DNA of 64,000 bases from Paeniglutamicibacter sulfureus (GTDB taxonomy: Bacteria; Actinomycetota; Actinomycetes; Actinomycetales; Micrococcaceae): positions 3,844,001 to 3,908,000 of the forward strand of contig NZ_BAAAWO010000001.1 in the NCBI RefSeq assembly GCF_039535115.1. The letters are read 5' to 3'. A program made the position numbers and the translations under genes. Below, one piece after another: positions 8,647 through 16,875 of this stretch. Below the pieces are notes generated by a model. The model did not search any database. It saw only the letters and a program-made list of their open reading frames with translations, and was not told the origin of the DNA. Within the stretch, counting starts at the first letter, position 1, and each line of letters opens with the position of its first letter.

Positions 8647-9399
8647 ATGTCTGACCCGTATGCCCGTCCGGGCGGAGATCCCCACCACGGATCGTGGTCG
8701 TCTCCCGGCGGGTACCCGGGGCAACCCGGATCCGGCCAGGAGCCCTACGAGGGCCAATATCCGCCCAACGGGTACTACGGGTACTACGGCAACGGTGGCA
8801 ACCAGCCGCCGCCGCGCACGCATGGGATGACGACATTCGCCATGGTGACTGGAATCGTGGCGGCCGTGATTTCCCTGGTCCCCTTCCTGGGCTTCATTTC
8901 CTTTGTATTGGGTCCACTGGCCATGGTGCTGGGCATCGTCGGCATCGCCAAGCGGTTCAGGAGCCGCGGATTCAGCGTCACGGCATTGGTGACAGGGACA
9001 TTCGGGCTGCTGGTCTCGATTCTCTACGCCGTGTTGCTTTCCACGATCCTCTCGTTTTACGACAATACGCAGAGCTTTGATTTTGAGGCCGAAGGCACCG
9101 GCGAATATGAGCTCTCGCTGACCACCACCTCGGCCCTGCCCGTGACCACCAATGAATCCGGCCGGTACAGAAGCACAGTTGACGCCTCGACGCTCTTTGG
9201 CGGCATCGTCGTCACGAATCTCGACGGCAACCGCGGCACCATCAGCTGCCGGATCTACGATTCGACGGGAAACCTGTTGGTGGAAAACACCGATGTGGGC
9301 ATCGACGCGGTCGCCCAATGCATGCTCAGCGACGTCCTGGTGCGCAAGGTCGAGGACCTGGACTTTCCCGAGGAAATCAGCGCCCGCGGCCTAGGCTGA
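8647..9399 (+). CDS. DUF4190-like membrane protein with Gly/Pro/Tyr-rich N-terminus
   Basis: 250-residue protein in three parts. Residues 1-58 are low-complexity and rich in Gly, Pro and Tyr (PPNGYYGYYGNGG). Residues 60-135 hold two membrane helices with the small-residue loop typical of DUF4190 (LGPLAMVLGIVGIAK). Residues 150-250 form a soluble, probably extracellular beta-rich domain resembling MmpS-type domains, with two Cys (SCRIYD and QCMLSD) that could pair outside the cell. An AGGAG ribosome site at 8638-8642 precedes the ATG. The function is unknown. Confidence 0.75.
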   Translation: MSDPYARPGGDPHHGSWSSPGGYPGQPGSGQEPYEGQYPPNGYYGYYGNGGNQPPPRTHGMTTFAMVTGIVAAVISLVPFLGFISFVLGPLAMVLGIVGIAKRFRSRGFSVTALVTGTFGLLVSILYAVLLSTILSFYDNTQSFDFEAEGTGEYELSLTTTSALPVTTNESGRYRSTVDASTLFGGIVVTNLDGNRGTISCRIYDSTGNLLVENTDVGIDAVAQCMLSDVLVRKVEDLDFPEEISARGLG

Positions 9400-10257
9400 G
9401 CCGACGGAGCCCCGCGCGTTGCGGGCAGCGATGATCCGGTGGATCGATTCGTCCAGCACCGGGTAGTCGGCACCCGGGCCCAACGCCAGGAAGCACGGGG
9501 CCTCGTGGTCGGGCAGCGTGTGCACGTCATAGCGGAAGCCCAGGTACGTGCCACCTGCGCGACGCACCAGCAGCGCACCTGCGGCAACGTCCCAGGGCTT
9601 GGTGTCGAAGCCAATGGTTGCATCGCACCATCCGGCTGCCACATGGGCCAGGGCCATGGCGGCGGAGACCTTGCGGCGGACGGTGGCAAAGGCCCCGACC
9701 CACGCGCCGAACTCGCGCAGGCCCGCCTCCCCGTCGACTTCCAAGGCCTCGGCCGACGGGTAGTCGGTCATGATGTTCGCATGTTTCTGGTCAGGTCTGG
9801 ATCCGGGAGCCAGGATCGTGCCGTTGAGGTAGGCATGTTGCGCGTCAGCGGTGAATTCCAGGTCGGCGATGGGGTCAAGCACGACTGCCGCCAGCAGCAC
9901 CCCGTCGCGGGCCGCGGCAATGGAGATGCAGAAGAAGGCAACCCCGTGGGTGAAGTTGCTGGTCCCGTCTATGGGGTCGACGATCCATTCGATGCTTCCC
10001 GCGCCGGTGCTGCCGCCTTCTTCGCCCAAGACCAGGGAATCGGGCTCGGCCGCCAGCAGGTGTCCGCGAATGATCTCTTCGCTCTGCCTGTCGAACGCCG
10101 TCACCAGGTCGTGGGCATTGGTCTTGTTTTCGCGTGCCACGTCCTGGCGGAATGCCCCGCGCAGGACCGGTGCGGCCAGCCGCGCCGCGTCCAGGGCGAT
10201 CGAGCGCAGCCGTGCAGCCAGGGCGATATCGGGGGTGCTGAAATTTTCGGTGCTCAC
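9391..10257 (-). CDS. Inositol monophosphatase-family phosphatase
   Basis: 288-residue Mg-dependent phosphatase of the IMPase/FBPase/CysQ superfamily. Metal-site motifs are LGEEGG (Glu79/Glu80) and DPIDGTSNFTHG (Asp94 and Asp97), with the C-terminal WDVAAGALLVRRAGG. Likely substrates are inositol-1-phosphate, histidinol phosphate or other small phosphomonoesters, and the sequence does not separate them. GTG at 10257 is preferred over an upstream ATG because it matches family length and has TAGGCT 8 bases upstream. Its end overlaps the converging DUF4190-like gene by 9 bases. Confidence 0.88.
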   Translation of the reverse strand: MSTENFSTPDIALAARLRSIALDAARLAAPVLRGAFRQDVARENKTNAHDLVTAFDRQSEEIIRGHLLAAEPDSLVLGEEGGSTGAGSIEWIVDPIDGTSNFTHGVAFFCISIAAARDGVLLAAVVLDPIADLEFTADAQHAYLNGTILAPGSRPDQKHANIMTDYPSAEALEVDGEAGLREFGAWVGAFATVRRKVSAAMALAHVAAGWCDATIGFDTKPWDVAAGALLVRRAGGTYLGFRYDVHTLPDHEAPCFLALGPGADYPVLDESIHRIIAARNARGSVGSA

Positions 10258-10314
10258 GATCCACCAGCCTAGCCGCTGTGAGATGCGCCAAATTGGTTTG
10301 ACGAGGCAACTAAA

Positions 10315-10361
10315 TTGACCATATGGTTGCCGTGGGCAACATTTGCCTTGGTCAACCATAT
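10315..10361. promoter_or_regulatory. Nested inverted repeats, probable MarR operator
   Basis: ATATGGTTG at 10321-10329 and CAACCATAT at 10353-10361 are perfect inverted copies. TTGACC at 10315-10320 and GGTCAA at 10350-10355 form a second pair. Inside them, GTTGCC/GGCAAC (10326-10340) is a third with a 3-base loop. The region lies just before the marR gene and is the natural site for autoregulation of marR and its exporter. Confidence 0.5.
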
Positions 10362-10381
10362 TTGCGAAGGAGTGCTATCCG

Positions 10382-10882
10382 TTGCAACGCGGTGAAACCT
10401 CAACACTTGAACTGGTCGAGAGCCTGACAGCCCTCCAGCGCACCTTGCGCTGCGTCGGGCACCTGAGCGAAGGAAAGCAGCCGGTGGGCTTCGCGGCCCT
10501 TGGCGTCCTGGCCTACGTCCAGCGCAACCAACCCACTCGAGCCACTGACATTGCCCAGTGGATCGGCATCGGGCCCGCGGCGCTGAGCCGCCAGGTCGTT
10601 GAGCTGGAAAGCTCGGGATTGCTGGTGCGGAGCCCGAGCCCCACGGACGCCCGTGCCCAATTGATTTCCCTCACTCCCCAGGGCGCCGAGGAGGTCGAAA
10701 AGGCCTACGACAGGCGCGCAACGGTGCTGGCCGGGCTGCTCAAGGACTGGGACGAGGCGAAAATCTCTGCGGCGGCAGCCACGATGAACGACATTCAACA
10801 GGTGCTGCGCGCCGGGCTGGACGACATCCACGGAAAAACTACCCCGACGGTCAACGGTCCGGAAGGGGCTCCCATTGTCTGA
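10382..10882 (+). CDS. MarR-family transcriptional regulator
   Basis: 166-residue winged-helix regulator. The core is about residues 30-110; RATDIAQWIGIGPAALSRQVVEL is the helix-turn-helix and SPSPTDARAQLISLT the wing with its conserved D-x-R. TTG at 10382 is chosen because AAGGAG (10367-10372) lies 9 bases upstream. The stop codon overlaps the start of the MFS gene by 8 bases, so the two are translationally coupled and the regulator probably controls the exporter in response to a toxic ligand. Confidence 0.9.
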   Translation: MQRGETSTLELVESLTALQRTLRCVGHLSEGKQPVGFAALGVLAYVQRNQPTRATDIAQWIGIGPAALSRQVVELESSGLLVRSPSPTDARAQLISLTPQGAEEVEKAYDRRATVLAGLLKDWDEAKISAAAATMNDIQQVLRAGLDDIHGKTTPTVNGPEGAPIV

Positions 10883-12440
10883 ACAGCGGCAGTCGGTAGA
10901 CCGGACGCGGGAGCGTCCCGGGGACCAGCCGCAGATGAGCCAGAAGGAAGTGCTGCGCTCCATCACCGGCGTGCTCGCCTCCTTCTTTGCCGCGATGCTG
11001 GCCACCACGATTGTTTCCATCGCCCTGCCGACCATCATGGATGCCCTGGGTGGCACGCAGACCGACTTCAACTGGGTGCTCACCGCGGCCCTGCTGGCCA
11101 ACGCCGCGACCACACCGATCTGGGGCAAGCTGGCCGACCTCTTTGACAAGAAAAAGCTGCTGCAAATCAGCATCGTCATCTTCGTGATCGGTTCCGTGCT
11201 GGCGGGATTCGCCATCAACATCCCCATGCTCATGAGCGCGCGCGTCATCCAGGGCATCGGCATGGGCGGGCTCACCGCCATGGGAATGGCGGTGATCGGC
11301 ACCGTCATTCCGCCGCGCGAGCGCGGCAAGTACTCGGGCTACTTCGGCGGCGTCATGGCCGCGGCGACCGCCGGCGGTCCGCTGCTGGGCGGGCTCATCG
11401 TGGACTCTCCTCTGGGTTGGCGCTGGACCTTCTTCATCGGGGTGCCCATTGCCATCATCTCCATGTGGCTGATCCACAAGACGCTGCACATCGCGCACGT
11501 CCCGCGCAAGGTCTACATCGACTGGGCCGGCGCGGTGCTGGTGACCATCTCGGTCTCGGTGCTGCTGATCTGGGTCTCCTACGTGGGCAAGGAAGGTTTC
11601 TACGAGTTCAACTCCTGGCAGACCTACGCGATGGTCGGCGGCTCACTGGTGCTCATCGCGCTGCTGCTCTGGATCGAGGGCAGGGTTCCGGAACCGGTGA
11701 TCCCGCTGCGTATCATCGCCACCCGCACCACCGCCCTGGCGATCCTGGCCTCGATTTCCATCGGCGTGGCCATGTTCGGATCCGGCGCCTTCCTGGGCCA
11801 GTACTTCCAGGTGGCACGCGAGGCGAGCCCCACGCTGGCCGGGGTCATGACCCTGCCCATGATCGCGGGCAACCTCTTCGGTTCGGTCTTCTCCGGCCAG
11901 CTGATCTCCCGCTTCGGGCGCTGGAAGATCTTCTTGGTCATCGGCGGAATCGTCAATGTCGGCGCCCTGGGACTGCTGGGCATGATGGCCCACGACACCA
12001 ACTACTGGATCCTGGCCACCGGCATGTTCTTCAACGGCCTGGGCATGGGCTTCATGCTGCAGAACCTGGTCCTTGCGGTGCAGAACACCGTGAAGGTCAC
12101 CGACATCGGCACCGCCAGCTCCTCGGTCGCCTTCTTCCGTGCCGTCGGCGGTGCCGCAGGCGTGGCGGTGCTTGGCGCCATGCTCTCGGACAAGGTCGGG
12201 GCGCTGGTGCTCGATGCCTTGAAGTCGGCGCACCTGGTGTCACCCGACGGGTCCACCGGTGTTGCAGCCGGGGGAACGTCGCTGAACCTCACGGAGATGC
12301 CGCCGGCCGTGCGCCTGATGTACGAAACGGCCTTCGGCGACGCCACCGGCGTGGTGTTCATGACCTCGGCAATCGTCGCAGTCGTCGGGCTGGTGTGCAT
12401 CCTGTTCATCAAGGAAGTCCCGCTGCGTCGGACCGTCTAG
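10875..12440 (+). CDS. MFS multidrug exporter, DHA2 (14-TM) family
   Basis: 521-residue proton-coupled drug exporter of the EmrB/QacA type. About 14 membrane helices are visible. Motif A appears as WGKLADLFDKKKLLQ near residue 95 and motif C as AAATAGGPLLGG near 165, typical of antiporters. TTG at 10875 has GGAAGGGG just upstream and overlaps marR. The N-terminal tail (1-25) is charged and cytoplasmic. The substrate cannot be predicted. Confidence 0.92.
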   Translation: MSEQRQSVDRTRERPGDQPQMSQKEVLRSITGVLASFFAAMLATTIVSIALPTIMDALGGTQTDFNWVLTAALLANAATTPIWGKLADLFDKKKLLQISIVIFVIGSVLAGFAINIPMLMSARVIQGIGMGGLTAMGMAVIGTVIPPRERGKYSGYFGGVMAAATAGGPLLGGLIVDSPLGWRWTFFIGVPIAIISMWLIHKTLHIAHVPRKVYIDWAGAVLVTISVSVLLIWVSYVGKEGFYEFNSWQTYAMVGGSLVLIALLLWIEGRVPEPVIPLRIIATRTTALAILASISIGVAMFGSGAFLGQYFQVAREASPTLAGVMTLPMIAGNLFGSVFSGQLISRFGRWKIFLVIGGIVNVGALGLLGMMAHDTNYWILATGMFFNGLGMGFMLQNLVLAVQNTVKVTDIGTASSSVAFFRAVGGAAGVAVLGAMLSDKVGALVLDALKSAHLVSPDGSTGVAAGGTSLNLTEMPPAVRLMYETAFGDATGVVFMTSAIVAVVGLVCILFIKEVPLRRTV

Positions 12441-12563
12441 GTCCGGATGTGCAAGGTCAGCGAGCCGGGTCCTCGGCGCCAGGGAAGAATCCTCGGTGCC
12501 GGGTACCTGCCCCGTCTCAAGCCCCTTCCGCGCGCATGAAATCGATGGTCACGGATGAAATGA

Positions 12564-12580
12564 CCAACGTGTTGGATGAT
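12564..12580. promoter_or_regulatory. CCAAC/GTTGG(ATGAT) element upstream of the CoA-transferase
   Basis: CCAAC at 12564-12568 and GTTGG at 12571-12575 form an inverted repeat, followed by ATGAT. ATCATCCAA, the complement of the right half, recurs in the pucR/aminotransferase intergenic region at 15422-15430, with a variant at 15391-15399. The shared element suggests common control by the PucR-type protein. Inference from sequence likeness only. Confidence 0.4.
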
Positions 12581-12644
12581 CTGTCCGGGATTGATGATGC
12601 CTTTCTTCCGTAGTGTGATTTACGTTGCACCTACGTAAGGAATC

Positions 12645-13850
12645 ATGTTCATGAGCAAGATCCGTCCCCTCGAGGGAATCATCGTCGCCGACTTCTCCAG
12701 GGTCCTGGCCGGCCCGCTGTGCACCATGACGCTGGCCGACCTGGGTGCCACGGTCATCAAGGTCGAGCGTCCTGGCACTGGGGACGATACCCGCGCCTGG
12801 GGTCCGCCCTTCTCCGCCACCGGCTCCACCTACTTCGAATCGGTGAACCGCAACAAGCAATCCGTCACGCTGGATCTCACCGATCCGGCTGACCTTGAGC
12901 TGGCCAGAGAACTGGCGCTGCGGGCAGACGTGCTGGTGGAAAACTTCAAGCCCGGCGGCATGGACAAGCTGGGTCTGGGCTACGCCGAACTCTCCGCCGC
13001 CAACCCCGGACTGGTCTACGCCTCGATCTCCGGATTTGGTTCCGCCGGCGGGGCGCAACTGCCCGGTTACGACTTCATCGTCCAGGCCCTCGGCGGGCTG
13101 ATGTCCATCACCGGCGAGCCGGACCAGGACCCCATGAAGGCCGGCGTCGCCTTGGTGGACGTGCTCACCGCCAAGGACGCAAGCATCGGGGTGCTCGCGG
13201 CACTGACCGCACGGGCCTCATCCGGAGCCGGGGCCCACGTGGAGGTCAACCTGCTTTCCAGTCTTCAGGGCGCGCTGGCCAACCAGGGCCAAGCCTATTT
13301 GGGGGCGGGGAAGGTCGCCACGCGCATGGGCAACGAGCATCCCTCGATCGTGCCCTACCAGCTGCTGGCCTGCGCCGACGGCTCCGTGGCCGTAGCATGC
13401 GGCAACGACGGCCAGTTCGCCAGGCTCTGCGCCGAGATCGGCTTGCCCGCGCTCGCCACCGACCCCCGCTTCGCCACCAACACCGCCCGCGTGGCACACC
13501 GCACGGAGCTCATCCCGCTGCTCGAGGACTCTCTGGGAGCGGACACCGGGGCCAACTGGCAGGCCCGGTTCACCGCCGTGGGCGTGCCGGCGGGCAAGGT
13601 CGCGGGCATCGACGAGGGCCTGGCCTACGCCGATTCCCTCGGGCTCAACCCACTCATCGAGGTGCACAACGCACAGGGGGAGGCCGTGGGACGGCAGGTG
13701 CGCCACCCGATCACCTGGACCCCGGCACTGGATGCCCCGACGATGTCGCCCCCGCAACTGGGCGAACACACCGAGGCCGTCCGCGCTTGGTTGGGCAGCG
13801 ACGTGGGATCCATGGCGGAGTTCCAGGCGCTAGCGCGGCCCCGTCCCTGA
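12645..13850 (+). CDS. CaiB/BaiF type III CoA-transferase, probable glutarate CoA-transferase
   Basis: 401-residue class III CoA-transferase, which moves CoA between acyl groups through an enzyme-bound anhydride. The N-terminal signature RVLAGPLCTMTLADLGATVIK is at 19-39. The catalytic aspartate is probably Asp172 in the VALVDVLTA segment. In this cluster it sits with a glutaryl-CoA-type dehydrogenase and aminotransferase/semialdehyde dehydrogenase genes, so succinyl-CoA:glutarate transfer (the role of human SUGCT, same family) is the best guess. ATG at 12645 has AAGGAA upstream; a second ATG two codons on is possible. The 3' end overlaps pucR by 21 bases. Confidence 0.82.
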   Translation: MFMSKIRPLEGIIVADFSRVLAGPLCTMTLADLGATVIKVERPGTGDDTRAWGPPFSATGSTYFESVNRNKQSVTLDLTDPADLELARELALRADVLVENFKPGGMDKLGLGYAELSAANPGLVYASISGFGSAGGAQLPGYDFIVQALGGLMSITGEPDQDPMKAGVALVDVLTAKDASIGVLAALTARASSGAGAHVEVNLLSSLQGALANQGQAYLGAGKVATRMGNEHPSIVPYQLLACADGSVAVACGNDGQFARLCAEIGLPALATDPRFATNTARVAHRTELIPLLEDSLGADTGANWQARFTAVGVPAGKVAGIDEGLAYADSLGLNPLIEVHNAQGEAVGRQVRHPITWTPALDAPTMSPPQLGEHTEAVRAWLGSDVGSMAEFQALARPRP

Positions 13851-15383
13851 CGCTTCGCGGCGCAGGGCCAGCCACAGGTGTGCAGCGACATCCGGGTCGT
13901 CCAGGTCCACGCCGATGAGGTTGCCCGCCACCGAAATCCGGTGCCGCAGCGAATTGCGGTGGATGCCCAGAGCCCGCGCCGCATCCTCCCAGGTGCCGCG
14001 CGCCGCGAGATAGGCGCGCACCGTGGCCAACAGGTCGGCGCGGTGGTAGCCGGCCAGCAGACGAACCCAGCCGGCGGCCTTGGCATCCTCGCTGGCGTTG
14101 ACGGCAATCAGGCGGCCGGCCGGGGCCTGCAGCACGGCGCGGCGCAACACCGCAAGATTGCCCGGAATCTCGCCCAGGCTCACGGGGTCGCCCAGCGCGG
14201 CGGCCAGCGACCCGGAGACCTCGGGGTCGCCCGGGGCTGAAATCCCCAGCATGGCGTTTTGCTCCAGGGACTCGCCGCGCCCGTCCACGGGCTTGCTGCC
14301 GATCCCGGCTGCGGGCAACACCAGGTACAGGATCTCGTCCTGGACGTGGCGCAGCGTGCAGGCATCCACCGCGGCGGACAATTCGGGCAATCCCGGATCA
14401 GCGGCCAGTCGCGCCGCCGCCCGTGCCGCCAGCCCCGGATCGTCCCCGGGCGAAAGCCTAATGCCCAAAAGGCGGACCCGGTTGGGAAGCTCGGCCAATC
14501 CCACGTCCTCGGCCACCATGTGTGCCGCCTCGGTCTGCCCGTGTAGCAACAGCTTGGTTGTTGCGGCACCCAGCGCATGGGCGGTGCTGACGACCACTTC
14601 GCGTTCCCTGGCCCGCAGGGCCAGCAACGTGGAGACCGTCATGATGATCTGCCGGTCGGCGCGGGTCAGCGTGCGCCCCGAGCCGATGCACAGGAACCCG
14701 TGGATCCGCGCGCCGAGCAAGATCGGGTAAAGCACCACTGGCTGGCCGTGGAGCTCGAAGGTGGCGGCCGAGGGCACCCCGGCCTTGTTGAAGCGGATCG
14801 ACTCGGCCCGCAGGTCCCCGACCAGGGATCCGGCGGAAGCCGGCCACACGGTTTCGGCCCCGGCATCCGCCGGAAGGTAGGCGGCCCAGCCGCCAAGCGC
14901 CTGGGCGAGTCCGCGGACCACGGCGCTGGTGGCGTCGGGGCGCATGGCTGCCCTGGCCAGCGCCGTTTGCGTTCCGAGCGAATCCATGAGGTTCGCTGTG
15001 TCGTCCCGGGTGGACAGCCGCCAATACGCGCGTGAGACATGCTGGAACGGCACGCCGTCAGGGACGAGCGCAAGCTCGATGCCAGCCGCGCGGCTGGCCG
15101 CCAGCACATGCTCGGGCACTTGCCTCAGCCACGGGCCCAGGCCCAGCCCCACGGCACGAACTTCCTTTGCCCCGAGCCGCTTCATGTACGCGAGCGAAAG
15201 CGCCGCCGACTTCGCGAAGGGCATGCCGGTGGTCAGCAACAGCTCGCCGCCCTCCAGATACGGGGTGGGGTCCTCCAGTTCGGAGACATGGACTCCCGTC
15301 ACCGGCTTGGCGCTGAATTCGGCCCCGGGACAGGGCACAAGTTCTGGTCCGAGTTCGGCACCCAACTGCAACAAGGAAATCAT
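13830..15383 (-). CDS. PucR-family transcriptional regulator
   Basis: 517 residues. The N-terminal PucR ligand-binding domain spans about 1-120 (VSELEDPTPYLEGGELLLTTG is characteristic). A central GGDEF/GAF-like region covers about 150-420. The C-terminal CdaR/PucR helix-turn-helix is at about 445-510 (GTWEDAARALGIHRNSLRHRI). Members respond to small nitrogen or carboxylate metabolites. It is divergent from the aminotransferase with 82 bases between start codons, and convergent with the CoA-transferase. It is the obvious regulator of the glutarate genes on both sides. Confidence 0.88.
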   Translation of the reverse strand: MISLLQLGAELGPELVPCPGAEFSAKPVTGVHVSELEDPTPYLEGGELLLTTGMPFAKSAALSLAYMKRLGAKEVRAVGLGLGPWLRQVPEHVLAASRAAGIELALVPDGVPFQHVSRAYWRLSTRDDTANLMDSLGTQTALARAAMRPDATSAVVRGLAQALGGWAAYLPADAGAETVWPASAGSLVGDLRAESIRFNKAGVPSAATFELHGQPVVLYPILLGARIHGFLCIGSGRTLTRADRQIIMTVSTLLALRAREREVVVSTAHALGAATTKLLLHGQTEAAHMVAEDVGLAELPNRVRLLGIRLSPGDDPGLAARAAARLAADPGLPELSAAVDACTLRHVQDEILYLVLPAAGIGSKPVDGRGESLEQNAMLGISAPGDPEVSGSLAAALGDPVSLGEIPGNLAVLRRAVLQAPAGRLIAVNASEDAKAAGWVRLLAGYHRADLLATVRAYLAARGTWEDAARALGIHRNSLRHRISVAGNLIGVDLDDPDVAAHLWLALRREASGTGPR

Positions 15384-15389
15384 GGGTTG

Positions 15390-15431
15390 AATTATCCAAC
15401 ACAGAGGGCCGTGTTGGGCAAATCATCCAAT
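15390..15431. promoter_or_regulatory. Operator region between pucR-type gene and aminotransferase
   Basis: CCAACAC (15396-15402) and GTGTTGG (15411-15417) form a perfect inverted repeat with an 8-base spacer. AATTATCCAA (15390-15399) and AATCATCCAA (15421-15430) are direct repeats exactly 31 bases, about three helical turns, apart. Both features fit a multimeric activator bound between the divergent starts. Confidence 0.5.
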
Positions 15432-15465
15432 GACGCGTGTCACGCTCTCGCATAACGTGGAGCGC

Positions 15466-16827
15466 ATGACCGAAACACTTCTGGCCGTCGACGCCGAGAC
15501 GCTCCCGCAGACCCGCCACCTCGCCACCTCCATCCCCGGCCCGCGCTCCACGGCCATGCACGCCGAACGCACAGCACAGGTGACCAACGGCTTCGGCATC
15601 ACCCTGCCGGTCTTCGTGGCCCGCGCGGACGGCGGCATCGTCGAGGACGTCGACGGCAACCGGCTCATCGACTTCGCCTCCGGCATCGCCGTGACCTCGC
15701 TGGGTGCCAGCAACAAGCGCGTGGCGCAGCGTGTAGCCGCCCAGCTGGAAGCCTTCACCCACACCTGCTTCATGGTCACCGAATACGAATCCTTCACCCA
15801 GGTCTGCAAGTGGCTCAACGCCAACACCCCCGGCGACTTCGACAAGCGCACCGGCCTGTTCTCCACCGGCGCCGAGGCCGTGGAAAATGCCATCAAGATC
15901 GCCCGCGCTGCAACCGGACGGCCCAACGTGCTGGTGTTCGACGAGGCCTACCACGGCCGCTCGCTGCTCACCATGGCCATGACCGCCAAGGTCAACCCGT
16001 ACAAGCTGAACTTCGGCCCGCTTCCCGCGGAGATCATCCGGGCCGCCTCCGCCAATCCGCTGCGCCCCGCAGAGGGGCTGGCCGCAGGCGCCGAAGCGGC
16101 ACTGGAATCCGTGGAGGCCACCATCCTGGAACACGGCGCGGATTCCTTCGCCGCCATGGTCATCGAACCGATCCAGGGCGAGGGCGGCTTCATCGTCCCG
16201 GCCGCAGGCTTCATCCCGGGCCTGCGCAAGCTCGCCGACAAGTACGGCATCGTGCTGGTCATCGACGAAATCCAGGCCGGCATGGGCCGGACCGGAACGC
16301 TCTTCGCCTCCGAGCACGAGGGCGTTGCGGGGGACATGATCCTCACCGCCAAGGCACTGGCCAATGGCGTCCCGCTTTCCGCCGTCACCGGACGCACCGA
16401 GCTGATGAACGCGCCGCACGCGGGCGGCCTGGGCGGCACCTATGCTGGAAACCCGCTGGCCTGCGAGGCCGCGCTGGCGGTCTTCGAGCAGTTCGAGGAC
16501 GGATCGCTGCTGGCCAACGCCCGCCGCATCGAGGCAGTGGCCCGCGAAATCCTGGAGCCCTTGCTTTCTTCCACCGGCATTGTGGCCGAGGTCCGCGGCC
16601 GCGGCGCCATGCTCGCCATCGAGCTGGCAGACGCCGGCACCCTGGCCCCGCGCGCGGACCTGGCCAAGGAAATCTCCGCTGCCTGCCACGCCGCCGGCGT
16701 CATCACCCTGACCTGCGGCACGCACGGCAACGTCGTGCGCCTGCTGCCCCCGCTGGTGATCGGCGAGGACCTGCTGCGCGACGGACTGGCCGTCCTGGCC
16801 CAGGCCATCATCGACGCCGCCAACTAG
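15466..16827 (+). CDS. Class III omega-aminotransferase (GABA / 5-aminovalerate type)
   Basis: 453-residue PLP enzyme moving a terminal amino group to 2-oxoglutarate, giving succinate or glutarate semialdehyde. PLP lysine is Lys296 in LTAKALANG. The cofactor aspartate is in LVIDEIQAG (267), and the STGAEAVENAIKIAR phosphate-binding block is at 133-147. Overall it resembles GabT/DavT. The following glutaryl-CoA-type dehydrogenase favours 5-aminovalerate as substrate, but GABA cannot be excluded. TAACGT at 15453-15458, 7 bases before the ATG, suggests leaderless transcription. It leads an operon with the next two genes (48- and 29-base gaps). Confidence 0.9.
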   Translation: MTETLLAVDAETLPQTRHLATSIPGPRSTAMHAERTAQVTNGFGITLPVFVARADGGIVEDVDGNRLIDFASGIAVTSLGASNKRVAQRVAAQLEAFTHTCFMVTEYESFTQVCKWLNANTPGDFDKRTGLFSTGAEAVENAIKIARAATGRPNVLVFDEAYHGRSLLTMAMTAKVNPYKLNFGPLPAEIIRAASANPLRPAEGLAAGAEAALESVEATILEHGADSFAAMVIEPIQGEGGFIVPAAGFIPGLRKLADKYGIVLVIDEIQAGMGRTGTLFASEHEGVAGDMILTAKALANGVPLSAVTGRTELMNAPHAGGLGGTYAGNPLACEAALAVFEQFEDGSLLANARRIEAVAREILEPLLSSTGIVAEVRGRGAMLAIELADAGTLAPRADLAKEISAACHAAGVITLTCGTHGNVVRLLPPLVIGEDLLRDGLAVLAQAIIDAAN

Positions 16828-16875
16828 CCCCCTTCATCAGCCCCATACCCCCCCCCGAACTTTTTGGAGAACACC

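Noticed and set aside
15058..16725. 555-residue reverse frame opposite the aminotransferase
   Set aside because: Gly/Asp/His-rich composition with no motifs; the forward frame has full catalytic signatures.
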